Origin: Scedosporium boydii
Lineage: Eukaryota > Ascomycota > Sordariomycetes > Microascales > Microascaceae
Direction of reading: 5' to 3'
Length of the DNA stretch: 64,000 bases
NCBI GenBank assembly: GCA_002221725.1
Contig: NJFT01000008.1
Span: 248,001-312,000 of the forward strand
In this document: positions 10,795-22,810 of the stretch, piece after piece
How the letters are laid out: each line of letters begins with the position of its first letter
Numbering within the stretch: the first letter of the stretch is position 1
Translations under genes and position numbers: made by a program
The notes under the pieces: generated by a model
Told to the model about the DNA's origin: nothing
What the model saw: only the letters and a program-made list of their open reading frames with translations
The model's database searches: none

Positions 10795-13336
10795 CTAGAC
10801 CGCCTTAACGTAGCTCGCGGGCACGCTCTTGGTGACACCACCCTTTTCTACCTCGGCCCAACCGTCGCCCGGGTCTTCCTTGATGAGGACGAAGCGCTCA
10901 CCCTCTACCATGCTGTGCTCCGATTCGCTCTGCGCCGTGTACTCGTACATTGCTTCGACATATTTGAGCCGCTTTGCACCTCGTCTCGGTGCCACCACAG
11001 GTCCCTTCTTCTTAGGTTGTAGTGAAGCACCCCCTATGGATGATCCCGAGTTGGAGTACGCGGATGACGGCCGGCCCGAAGGCCCTGTAGTCTGCGGCGC
11101 AATTGGTGTGGCAGCTGAGAATTCAACGTACGTAGCGGGCACGAGGCCTTCCTTGTACCCAGCACGGACCTTTACCCAACCGCTTCCATCTATAGAAAAT
11201 GTTAGGTGTTAAGTTATACGCAACGCGCAAGAAGGAAAAATAATGTCGGCGCATTCTTACCGTCTGGATCGAGCAGCACAACTTCGCGGCCTTCGGGAAC
11301 CGTAAGCTCTCCCTCGCCATTTGCTTGGAAGGCGAACAGCATCTTGCCCTTCTGCTCCGGTTTCTTGGAGTTAAAGTCGGTTGAGCCAGGAAGCTCGCTA
11401 ATATAAGACGTCGGAGGCGGTGCAACGACTCGGTTCTTGCGGGCCCCGCCCGCAGTGGTAGTAGTTGTGGTGGTGGTGCTTAAAGATGTTCGTGGGCTAG
11501 CGAGTTCGGGTATATTCTCTTCCGAGGACGAAAGTGGCCTCGAAGCCGTACCGGAAATGGAAACGGACCTGTTGGCGCTGGCTGCGTATCCAGAGCTTAA
11601 CGACGTCATCGTATTCGACCTCGTTAGATCTGGGAGCTCGGCCACGTGCGCCGGAGGTCCTGTGGGTGGAGATAACAGCGCGTTGGCTGCCTCTTGACGC
11701 TCTGCTTTGAGCTTCTTGCGTTCCTCTTTCGACTTTTCGCCTGGACAGTCTGCGGGGACCTTCATCTCACACTTGCTGTGGCAAGTGTACCCACAATCCC
11801 TGCAGTCGAAGCCCTTGGCCGAAAGGCCCCAGATGCGCTCGCCACAGAGGTCACAGTTGGTTGGTATCTTGAACGTTTGGGACTTGAAATTGTGGTTTTT
11901 CGCTCCGAGTGTCACGTCACCAACTGTCGTCGTAATAGTTGACGTTTCCACCTCCGCCGTCAAGCGCTTGCGGTCAAGCAAGTGCAGCTCCTCCTGGAGA
12001 GCAAATATCTGCCTCACTACTTCTACTTCATCCTTTTTCTCGGTACCATCCCGTACCTTCTGCTTCACCCTCTTTAGGCTTTCAACTTCCCGCCTCTTCT
12101 TGTCAACCTCGCGCCGCAGCTCTCCGAGCTGACTCTTAGACTTTGTAAGCACGTTCCGCAAGTATACTTTGGCATTCTCGTCGACAACCATGGTAGCATC
12201 ATCGTGCCAGACGGGACTCGGTTCAAACGTCTTGTCTGGGGGCTCCTGCCACGACCCGACGTTGTGTCGCATGTACATGAGGGAGTCAAGATGGGGCTGG
12301 TTGCGGGTAATCTCTTGGCCAAGATTGTCCATGAGGCCGCGGCTCTGTTCAAGCATGCCTCGCTCGAGTTGAGCTGCCAGCGTCCATAAATCGTTGAGCT
12401 TGATGGTGCGAAACTCGGAGAGGTCCTGTAAGCTGTCCATCAACTCGGGGACGTAGTCGTGGTAATATTTCTCCTTCTGCTTGTTGGTGACGTTGATGCA
12501 GATGAGGTACGTATTCTTCACGTTGTTCATGTCCATTATCTGCTGTTGATAATGGCTCTGAGCCTTTGCCTTATCGAAGGACGATTCGGTCTTTTTGCGT
12601 CGGCTCTCGACCTCCTGACACACGGCATCGTACTTGGCCTTCATCTTGCGCAGATCCGAATATGACGAGTCCCTCTCCTTCTCAAGCCTGTCTGCGTGGT
12701 CGATATGGCGTTTCCGCAAGTCTTCGAATCGTTGCCCGAGAGTCTTGAGTGGGTCCGCAACTCGGGTGATTAAGTCGTTGCCGTATCGGTCATGTTCCGT
12801 CGCCCTCGATTCGATCGTCGTGAGTTGGGTTGACCAGGTAGTCAGAGATGCACTGTAACAAGCAGAATGGTTAAAAAGTTGGCTCCTCATAGATTCGGTG
12901 TTCTTTCTCAAGCCCTAACACTCTGGCAGAACTCAGTATGGAATGTAAAGAAGGCCGCACCTTTCTAAAGAGCCTGGGGTCATAGAAGGAGTCTCGCCAA
13001 CGCTCAAGACTGCCGACCTCTTATTTTTCTTTTCGAAATATCTCTTCGCTAGTGCGTTTAGCTTCGCGCTGTACTCCTTCTCAATGGCACTCCGCTCTCG
13101 GTAGAACTGCTGTATCTCGTCCAGCCAGGCGATCTCGTGGCCTACCCAGGTGCACGCGGGTTTGAAGCCATCCTGTCAGAAGGTGGAACGGTTAGCGACG
13201 AGAATATCCTGCGACAGGATGCTGCAGAAGGCTTCATCCGGGGTCTGGTTGGTGCGAGGGGCGCATGTAAGAATAGACATCGTTCGCTGACCTTTAATTC
13301 TGCGCCGAAAGTCGGCAACGACTCGATCTCAGCCAT
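10795..13336 (-). CDS. BZZ1: Bzz1-like F-BAR, C1 and double SH3 protein
   Basis: Four exons, complement(join(10795..11189, 11261..12852, 12961..13172, 13292..13336)), 747 residues; all phases close. An N-terminal FCH/F-BAR region (to about residue 300, with coiled-coil segments such as VDKKRREVESLKRVKQK) is followed by a C1 zinc finger at about 406-455 (HNFKSQTFKIPTNCDLC ... CRDCGYTCHSKC). A Ser/Thr-rich linker leads to two SH3 domains: about 575-630 (KMLFAFQANGEGELTVPEG ... GLVPATYVEF) and about 690-747 (YVEAMYEYTAQSESEHSMVEG ... SVPASYVKAV). This order is that of yeast Bzz1, which bends membrane and recruits the WASP/Las17-Arp2/3 machinery at endocytic actin patches. A (Thr)8 run precedes the first SH3. 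It is transcribed away from DBP5 across a 1.5-kb spacer. Confidence 0.93.
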
Positions 13337-14841
13337 TATGGGATACTAACGTATTAAGTGTAATCATGTGGATTACTCTAAGCATGTAAAGGGTAGCGAA
13401 TTGGGCGGAGAGAAGCGGAGGCAACGGGCGAAGTCTTTTGGGGGGAGAGTTGAGTTGATCCTGGACGGATATTTCCCGGTCGATTTGAGGTTCCAACAAG
13501 GCAAATGAGTTGCAGCAATACTTTGGACAGGGACGCGAGTACGAAGCACTAAAGCTCGTGCATTACGAAGTCTCCTCCAGCTAACGGCGCGGCCCTGCAA
13601 CTGTGGTAATTGTACAGCCACCCTCTAAATGAGTAATCAAGATCACTGTTACAAGCCTGACAAGAGCTGACCACCCTGTCGAGCACCAGAAGTTCAAAAC
13701 TGGAGCATTGAGGCATGGACTCGCAAACTGTCCAAATTGCAATGTGGTCTGCTCAGTACCCACTTGAGCCTGATGATTGATGCATCATTCAGCAAGATTT
13801 TGATGTAATAGTTCAATATTTTGTTGCAGCAACACTATCCAGGGGGAAATAGTAGCTGAGAGATGGAAGAGAAGAAAGCATCGGAGCTTGTACATGTAAG
13901 ATTAGTTTCGCAGAGTTCCTCTCAAAAGACCAATATCAACATGCCTCGTTAAGAGCTTCCAAGATTCAAGGGAATGAGCTGCATCTGACTGCTGCTGCTC
14001 TTACGAAGTAGTCCTCAGTTTGCCACAGCACAGTGGGCTAACAGAGAGAATGCAGGCTGAAGGTATCTTGTGGGGAAGCTGCAGCCCAGCAGTAAGTCTC
14101 CTTCATCACCCACCCTCTGACTTTGTATTCTCCTCTCTGACTCTATTATCTCTCACATTACCAAGGACTGATATTTGATAACTAGTAATCACAGAGAAAA
14201 GATAGTACTCTCACTAATAATAGTAAGTTCTGTTGATCTTAATAGCAGTGGAGGCTCTTGACCCTTAGAAAGGGAGCTGGTAGAAGCTCGGTTAAATATA
14301 GTTGAGTTGGGAAGGAAGCACCTGTGGTGGGGCAAGATTTCAAGGGGATCAATTGTTGATCATCGTTGCTCCACCGAGAAAAACCCCGCCATCACATTCG
14401 CCCTTGATACCAACACCGACATCTTGTATTTTGCCTTTCCTCGCCTGTAAACACCCCACCAAGTACAATCGGCTGGAACTTCAACTCGGAGCTCAGCACC
14501 AGCTCAGCAAGGCTGCCTAGCTGTACGGCACGGAGAGAAAGCTGATATACCCCTCCACCCCACCACCAATCCGTTTCTCGACTTTAACTCCTCCATCTTC
14601 CATCCCACCCTTTCAAACGACAAGCGAGTCCAAAATCTCTCCAGGGTCCCTGTAGGTTCCTATCGTCCTTGAAGCTCCATCCAATGCCGTACACCTCTAG
14701 TCGGTACCCCGCTCAAAAACGAGAATTCTGACACGACTTCGCCCAGGTCGACAAACCATCAGCCAGCCCACCCATCAAACCGAACGGCTGATATCATTTT
14801 CTTCCTAATCAATCCACACCATCATTTACGACGTCTAAACC
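13337..14841. other. Divergent intergenic region of BZZ1 and DBP5
   Basis: No gene recognised. It contains one 9-mer TACGAAGTA at 14002..14010 and two single-mismatch variants (near 13539 and 13563). The last 300 bases before DBP5 are pyrimidine-rich, consistent with promoter and 5' untranslated sequence. Confidence 0.55.
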
Positions 14842-16535
14842 ATGGCGGACCTCGCAAGTCGAATTACCCAGCCGCCCGCTGAGGGCGATGCTACCGGTGC
14901 CGCTCCTGCAGCCGACGCCCAGGAAGCTACCCCTGCTGGTGGCCCCGGTCTTTGGGACTCGGAACAGAACGTCCAGGTCACCTTGAGCGATCTCCAAGCG
15001 GACCAAAACACCCCTTTCTACTCGGCGACGACTTTTAAAGATCTCAATCTGTGCGTTCCTGGCCCCCTTCCCCCTTCACCTTTTCCCCAACAATTGCTCA
15101 TTCCACACATAAATCATCTAGCTAACCAAGCTTTCCTCTAGATCACCCGAAATCCTTCAGGGACTTCTTGCCCTCGGATACCGCGCGCCCTCAAAGATCC
15201 AGGGCACCGGAATTCCGTTGATGCTTAAGGACCCCCCTCACCATCTGCTTGCTCAGTCGCAGTCAGGAACTGGCAAGACGGCTGCGTTTGTCATTGGCAT
15301 GCTTTCGCGCATCGACCTGACCCAGCCCAACGTACCGCAGGCCTTGGCGCTCGCCCCCAGTCGAGAGCTTACGCGCCAGATCGAGACTGTTGTCAAACAA
15401 ATTGGTCGATTCTGCGAGGGTCTCCAGGTTGCTGCTGCAGTTCCAGGCGCACTTCCCAGAGGAGAAGCTGTCAAGGCTAACATCGTTGTGGGAACCCCGG
15501 GCACGGTGTTGGATACTATCAGACGCCGACAGCTTGATGTGTCTCAGCTACGTATCCTCGTTATCGATGAGGCCGATAACATGTTGGATCAGCAGGGTCT
15601 GGGTGACCAGTGCATGCGAATCAAGCAGTAAGTTCTCCTGCTCACATGCGATACATGTGTGTCCCTCGGAACACTTGAAGATATGGACGCTGACGCCGTT
15701 TCGTTTCTTGCTTTTTCCTTTAGGCTGTTGCCTCGAACCATCCAAACTCTACTATTCTCAGCCACTTTCCCCGACAAAGTCATGAGATACGCCGATAAAT
15801 TTGCCCCCAAGGCGTTGAAGATGACTCTTGCAGCTGGTGAGCAAACTGTTAAGGGCATTTCTCAGATGTATATGGATTGTCCTGGTGAGCAGGACAAGTA
15901 TGACATTCTGTGCAAGTTGTACGGACTAATGACTGTTGGTTCGTCCGTCATCTTCGTCAAGGTAAGCTAATTCACGGAGGCCATTCTGCCCTTTGCCTTT
16001 TTATACATTGCGTTACTAACTTGGGCGTCCATTTTAGACCCGTGAGAGTGCTAGTGAGATCAAGCGGCGAATGGAAGCTGACGGGCACCGCGTAACGGCT
16101 CTTCACGGTGCCTTTGAGGGAGCGGAGAGAGACGCCCTGCTCGAAGACTTCCGGTCCGGAAAGACAAAGGTACTCATCACTACCAACGTCTTGGCTCGCG
16201 GCATCGACGTATCGACGGTGTCCATGGTTATCAACTACGATATCCCCATGAAGGGCAAGGGCGACAGCGAGCCTGATCCGGAAACATATCTTCACAGAAT
16301 CGGACGAACTGGTCGATTTGGTCGTATCGGCGTCAGCATCAGTTTCGTATATGATAAGAAGAGTTTCCAGGCACTAAGCGACATTGCGAACCAGTACGGC
16401 ATCGATCTGGTGCAGCTGAAGCCCGACGACTGGGATGAGGCGGAGAAGCGCGTCCAGGCCGTCATTAAATCCAACCGCGCGCAGGCGGCATTCGTACCCA
16501 GCGCCACGGACCCTCGACAGCCTGCCGAGGCCTAG
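14842..16535 (+). CDS. DBP5: ATP-dependent RNA helicase Dbp5 (DEAD-box, mRNA export)
   Basis: Four exons, join(14842..15050, 15142..15627, 15724..15961, 16038..16535), 476 residues, the usual Dbp5 length. Introns begin GTGCGT, GTAAGT and GTAAGC and end CTCTAG, CTTTAG and TTTTAG; all phases close. Motifs in order: Q-motif region (GYRAPSKIQ), motif I SGTGKT at 111-116, Ia [10 protein letters not shown], Ib VGTPGTV, II DEAD at 212-215, III SAT at 244-246, V VLARGID, and [10 protein letters not shown] at 397-404. [20 protein letters not shown] and the [18 protein letters not shown] insertion mark the Dbp5/DDX19 subfamily. The protein remodels mRNPs at the cytoplasmic face of nuclear pores, activated by Gle1 and inositol hexaphosphate. 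The ATG at 14842 has a good context (AACCATGG). Confidence 0.97.
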
Positions 16536-19500
16536 AGGGCCCCGGTGGTGGTGAAGCCACGTTGGTGGTGAAGGGGCTCAATGAAGCTGAGGTGACCTGC
16601 TGAGGGGATTGATATGGTGTCAACTTGGGACACGAGCCGGCCACCCTCGACAAAAAGGGAGATGCAGAAAAAGACGAAAGAAATGAAAACCAAAAAATCG
16701 GAACCTGTCGGTATTACGGCAGTTCGTGCCTTTCTTTTACAGCAGCAGTGAAAAGACGCGGATCGTTTTCGAGGAACGACAGCACATAAGCGAAGCCTTC
16801 TTTGTTCTTACCCAGCTTGCGGTAATGGGATATGTCCGATCCTCAGCCTTCTGACGAATGATCTTGTGGGCTGTAGTACTATGAGCATTGGGCTTTTGAT
16901 ACATGACGAATTGATCTCTTGCGCATCTGGGTCATGGCCCAGTGAGATGATGACATTGAGATGACATTGACATACGGCGTACGGTGCAAGAGTCGTATAA
17001 AGAGATATCCTAATACACATTTTTATCCCCAAAGAGCAACATTTCGATCTAGTAGATTCATTGATATGATAAAACGGGATAGAAGGAGTTGTGCGTGCTT
17101 CATCGTGGTGCATTCTTGCCGTCGCTTATCCTGGAGCTCTCTTTTCCCTCGCTCGAAACGTGCCGCTTTGTCCAAGCCGCGCCAGTGTTTTTCTTTTCTA
17201 TTCATTTTCTTCTTTTCTTTTCTCTCCTTCATTCCTCATTGCGCATCAGAGCGGGAAGAGTTGAAGCTTCAGGGAGATTTTAGTAATATGTCCGGTCGGG
17301 AGGTGTCTCGGGAGGTGACGCCGACTACGAAGCAGTCACCTCGCTGATACCATCCAAAGTGACAAGGGGCTGTTGGACTGCATTAGTGGGCTTCACAAGG
17401 CGCCCCCGAGATAAATTACTACGTTGGGGTTAAAACGTGCAGGGTGTTGAAGAAAGGCGAAAGTACAAAAGTACTCGGGATCACATTGCCCAGCGCGTGG
17501 AGGGAAGGAATAGGGAACAGCGAGCTGTATGATTTGTCGTGTTATATCAGGTAGCACATCTCGTAGTTTTTTTTCTGAAACGGATTATGGTTTTGTGCAA
17601 GTGGCCTGCATCCCTCGAGGAGTAGACCGGATGGCGGCGATTCGGGAACCTTGGCCCTGGTACATATGAGGCGGTCGCGAAATGTGGCCGAGGTGTTTCT
17701 AAATCTGGCACGGAGTGGGTGGCACTGGCAGCAGAACATAAGCGCCCAGCCCCAGAGATGACGTCCGGTGCCTGGCGGAGCCGTGCCAATTGGTTCATTT
17801 GGGGCCAGGCTCGAAGATTTTCCCAATGGGATTGTTTGGACGGGAGCCAGTGTCGCCGAAGGAAAGCCTCTAGAAGTCCTGCACTCCACGCACTCGCATC
17901 ATGCGACGCGATCTATTATTGTTGGGCCCGTTGGCAGATATGGGCATCAAAACGCATTTCGATGGGCCACTGTCCACTGGTGGCTCCACGGCAGCGATTC
18001 GGAGAGGAAGACGGAAGAATTGGTGGACAAGAGAAGCGCTCGATCGTCCAGGCTGCGCGCTTACTTTGCTTACTTTGGAGGGGTCTGGCGGCTAAATTCA
18101 GCACTGACTCGGGGCGCTGAGTTTATTGGCTTGGGGGTGGCAGTGGGCCCTTAGACTAGGTAGCACTTATGTACCTTAATAATTATGGAACATGGATAAG
18201 GTACTTTTAATATACATTGAATTGTACTTCATAGTCTCATCCTCTACGAAGTAAAGCAAAGGCGGCGCAGTGGGTGGTGCTCTTCTTCTCTTCTTGTCCC
18301 CATTAACTCGTGTCTGTTCTCCTTCGTCCGAAGCAGGCTGGGCAAAGCCACTTTTGGCCGCACATTCTCGAAATAGCCTGCCATCTGCATGCATCCGGCT
18401 CCTCCTCGGTTCTGGCTGCTCTCCGCCACCGCCTCCTGCAGTGCGGAGTATCTGCTTGTCTCCCACGCCATGATTTTTCTGCATTTCGGATGGTGCCATT
18501 ACCGAGAGCGTTCGTCTCTTCCATCTTTTCCAATGTGAATGTGGCTCTTACGATGCGATTGCAATTCTAACCTTGAGGGCTCTCCATTGGCCCCAGATCT
18601 GCCCCTCCCTCTCCATTAATGGTTAACCATGCCACCATCTCGACTCTTCTTTCTTGGGCCTCAACTTCGGCAACTCCAGACGAGGGCTACTGGAATTAGG
18701 ACCTGCAGCCTGCAGGAAAAGGGCAAAAAAAGGCCACCGAATTCCAATAGTGTGGGCTGTGGCTACTTTGTACTTGCTCCTTTGTCCAATATCTTTCATC
18801 CTCCTGTGCCTTGAGCTCCGAGCCTATGATAGGCCTGCCATGACCTTAGCGCCCACGCTCTAATAGGAGCTTGAGATGACTGGCGGCTACCATGCCCTTG
18901 GGATGGATTTGACTTGTTCTCCAGCTTTAATGAGACTCGTACTCAGCTGATTATCCTTCAACATCCTTGACAAGGGATAGACCTATGGACTTGGCACTCC
19001 ACTGAGGCGAGTTACAATGGATCCCACATTGGGATGTGAAGCACGTTTCGACATGTAGTTGCTGGCTGCAGGTTCCAGACATCAGGATTCCTCCCATCTC
19101 CTACTCCTGCTTCGTGCACCTGCATCTACTGCCGATACGGGCGGCGGTACCATGGCCGACTCCCTCCGCCCACCCACCGCGGGAGGCTTAAACTGCCCCG
19201 GCCTCCACCACCACCTATGACACGCACTTGCACTCCCACTCCCACTGCCTTTTGTCGCCATCTTACGAGGCTTAGTCCTTTGAATCCCCAGGTCGTTCTT
19301 CTTCCTCGGGTCGTTCTTCTTCCTTTATTCCGTCTCTTCTTAAATTAGGACTCGTTGCATGATCCGCTGCTGTACATTCCGCCGAACACGCACAAAGGCA
19401 CACCACCCACTTCTCACATACACGCTCGCTTTTGGCGCTGCCATCCCGTTCCTTGTTCCTTGCAATCCTGCCTCAGTCTGCCTCAGTAGACCTTTTTTCC

Positions 19501-19828
19501 CTCTCCTTTTTAACGAAAAGAAAAGAAATCCTTTTAGTACCTTCCTCGTTCATAATACTTGTCCCACCCTGTTGCGCCCTAGTTTCTTCATCTTTCCCCC
19601 CTTCGCTTCTCGACGAACCCTATTCTTCAACCTGTCTCCCGAGTCCCCTACCATCGGTCTGCACCCGACAACTGACAACCGGTACACGCTCGGATCTCAA
19701 CTGATGGACTAAGCCCTAGCTGTGGGATAGTGAATAGACAATGCGGAGGATGATAGGATGGCATGCAAACTAGAGATGCTGTCCTTCGTCCGCACGATAC
19801 CTCAACTCAGTCTACGTCCTCGCTAAGA
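16536..19828. other. 3.3-kb spacer upstream of the CFEM gene
   Basis: No convincing gene; open frames up to 133 codons show no family resemblance. It holds one 9-mer TACGAAGTA (18245..18253) and an imperfect 18-bp duplication at 19291. The stretch from about 19200 to 19700 is strongly C/T-rich and is probably the promoter and 5' untranslated region of the CFEM gene. Confidence 0.5.
19291..19325 (+). repeat. 18-bp direct duplication, pyrimidine-rich
   Basis: GGTCGTTCTTCTTCCTCG at 19291 is followed immediately by a second copy that diverges at its end. It lies in the C/T-rich leader about 500 bases before the CFEM start codon. Confidence 0.75.
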
Positions 19829-22391
19829 ATGGCCCTCCGCCGCCACCTTTCCGCCTTGTTCCGGACGACGACAATACTACTCACCATCCTCCTCCCTGCA
19901 ATCACATCCGCCCACTACGTAAACGCCGCGACGAACAATGACGATCCCGTCGTCGCTTCGCTCCCCCAGTGCGCCCGGGAGTGCTTCAGCTCGTTTCTGG
20001 TGGCCAACTTTGCCGGCGCCCACTGCTCGTCTGACTCCGCGCTCCAATGCGTCTGCGAGAGGACGGGGGAGTCGGGGTTTACTGCTGGTGAGGGTGCCTT
20101 GCAGTGTCTCGCCGCTGCGAAGACGGCGGGTATCTGCACGGAGGCTGAGGCCGACAGTGCGTCGTTTCTTTTTCGTTTCTCTCTTTTTACAAGAAAACTC
20201 CGGAAGCTTAGAGGAGCTAACAACTTGCGTGTTTGTATACACAGGGACAGCGCTGGCTCGGGCTTATAATATGTGCAACGGCCAACCCAACGCTGTCAAG
20301 CCCACTCACTCTACCATCCAAGCCACCCTCGAGCTCTGGGGTTCGTCCCAGCTCGCCGTCCCGAGACCGAGTAGCAGCGGCGTTACGACCACCGCGTCGA
20401 CGGCGCTCGTAACTATGACCCCTCCCGCATATACAGCCCCCGCCACCTCTACCCCAAAAACCACCGCCGTGCCGGTGCCTCTTCCCACCGTGAGCAACCC
20501 GAGCAGCAATCCCGTCACCGACGGCAGCGGTGAAGAACAGAGAACCCCTCCTAAGTCTACGGGCCTGACAACGCCCCAGATCGCCGGCCTAACCGCCGGT
20601 CTCGTGGCCGCCTTCGCAATCGCCTTCCTAACCATCTGCATTTCACGTCGCAGACGGAAGAAGTACTTCCCCGACACCGAGACGGGTTTCTTCATGAAGA
20701 AAGAGCGCCTAAGGGCTCTTTCGCGCCATTTCAGCATGCAGCCTAAGCGCCGCAACGAGCGGATCTACGAGATCTCGGCGCCGATCCACGATACGCCTCC
20801 GCCTCGGTTTCCGATGGGCAAGTTTGCTGCCGAGGAGAGGCGTCCGGCTCCCGCTGTTCCTCGGCTGTCCCTGCCAGTCGAGGAATTGATATCCCCTGTG
20901 GTCATTGCCCAGGCGCGCCCCGTTGTGCTGGCAGCGGTTGCTAAATCTAATAATAGCTCTGAACAGCCGAAGACGCAGAAGCGGCCTACCTTATCTCTCG
21001 CGATTCCCAAGAACAAAACTAGCCCTCAACCAGTACTCGTGAACACAGCGCAGAATAATATTCCGAAACGCGATGACGGGAAACCTAGGCTTACCGTTAG
21101 CACCTCTGCGGCCGTCAACGGCGGAGAAAGCTCCACCGCTAAGCCGACTATCAGGCCCGTCAGCAGCAGCGCGAACCAATCCCAGGAGTCTCGCGACGTA
21201 GATGACAGCAGCCCCATGACGGAGTTTGAGGAGGACGGTAGCGGAGATATCAGCCCGACGCAAATCTGGAGACCGCCGTCCGCCGTGCCGCAGTCGGCTG
21301 CTACGGTCTACATTGCCGATAAGTTTGGCAACTGGGTGCTTGCCGACGAACGCCAGAAGAGGCGGATCTCCAGGGTTGAACTTGACGGTGGAAACCCCGT
21401 CACGAGGAACTTGACCGCTCGGAGGGCATCTAACGTTGCCCCTCGGAATGCCGAGCCCAAAACCACTGTCCCGACTCAGCCCGCTCCTGCTCCTCCTGCC
21501 ACCACTGCCCAGAATTACTCCGCTCGGGGAACCCTCCGTCCACCGGTGGAAATTTACAGGCAAGAAAACGGCGACGTCCAACGCATGGCTTCCGTGGCAT
21601 CAAGCGCCGCGCGTCCCCCCTCGAGCGTATATCCTCCTTCCGCCACATACCTCCCACCTACCATCTACACCGACAACGCCGGCCCATGGAACATCTCGGG
21701 GCGAGCTCCTCCCGCTCCCGGGAACCCTCTCGTCCCCAAACCCCTCAACCCACGCCAAAAGGGCCGAAACGACCAACTCCTAGGACAGAACCTCGCCTCG
21801 CGACAACAGCAGCCCCCGCGGGCCTCCGCCTACTCCCCTGTGCTTAACCCCTTCCTCGACGCAAACGGCGTCTCCCCCGTGCGCACAACAGTGCGTCCCA
21901 GCGGGCCCTGGGCCCCAATGTCACGGATGGCCCCGCCCCCACCCGCACAGTCCTACAGACCCTCCCAGCAACCGAGCCCAACCCTCGGCTTCCAGCGCGC
22001 CCCCGTCGGACCCCAGAACCCGACACAAGTCACATCTACCCCCGTCACGGCGGCGGCAGCTCAGGCGGCCTACATCCAACCATACACATATCCGGCCGAA
22101 GCCCAACAAATGCAAACCACCCGCGGAACACCCCCATCCTCACAGCCTTCCGCCCTCCTAGAAAAACGCCTCGGCCCAGACCGCGCGACGAGCCTGTCGA
22201 ACCTCGCGATCTCGACAGCGGGTGATGGCGCGACGCCCGAGGCTCAGGACGATCAGCCGGGTCCGTATAGGAGGATGGTCCGGGACGCCGAGAGCGGGGA
22301 GTACAGGGGCCGGTTGCCTAGTACTCCTTCGTGGCGGCCGTTGTTGACGCCTGAGCGAAGGGGTGATGATCTTTATTTGAGTTTGAGGTAA
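19829..22391 (+). CDS. CFEM-domain single-pass membrane protein with long cytoplasmic tail
   Basis: Two exons, join(19829..20156, 20245..22391), 824 residues; the intron (GTGCGT...CACAG) falls inside the CFEM domain. A signal peptide (residues 1-28, TTTILLTILLPAITSA core) precedes an eight-cysteine CFEM domain beginning LPQCAREC, with CVC at its centre and SSD just before it (the usual haem/metal Asp position), ending at NMC. A Thr/Ser/Pro-rich stretch follows, then one transmembrane helix (AGLTAGLVAAFAIAFLTICI), a basic stop-transfer motif (SRRRRKK) and about 580 residues of Pro/Ser-rich, probably disordered cytoplasmic sequence. The start at 19829 is preferred over more upstream non-ATG codons because it opens the signal peptide. 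CFEM proteins act in haem/iron handling, adhesion or surface sensing; the large tail suggests a surface-receptor or signalling role, which is inference. Confidence 0.88.
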
Positions 22392-22810
22392 GGAAATAGA
22401 ATATGGAAGAGGAAAGACTTCTATTCTTCTTATCTTTTTGAAATATTGGCGGAATGTAGCTTTTGCATTTCAGTTTGCATCCATGATACCCCGATTTGGT
22501 CGGTTTGTACAACACCCTACTTCCATATGTCCTTCTAAAGACTGAGAGAGCTTGTTTTAGATATGATAAATAATAGATTGTTGGGAGGCGTGAAAGGAGG
22601 CACAGAGTCGAACAAATCACGCAAATATGTACGAAAGCTACTCGATATTTTTTACTTTGTTTCGTTAACATTCCTTTCTTTTGGATATTTTTCTTTTCTT
22701 AAAGCTATTATTAGCTATGTTACAATACGGGGAGTAGGAGTTATCATGGTTCGGGATTCAAAATTAAACATATTCCTTAAAACATGAACGAGTCCGTCTT
22801 CTGCTCTCAC
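22392..22810. other. Convergent 3' region
   Basis: Short A/T-rich segment between the convergent 3' ends of the CFEM gene and the MFS transporter gene; it probably contains both polyadenylation regions. No gene seen. Confidence 0.6.

Noticed and set aside
19763..19828. Upstream in-frame extension of the CFEM gene
   Set aside because: It does not begin with ATG and would place 22 hydrophilic residues before the signal peptide.
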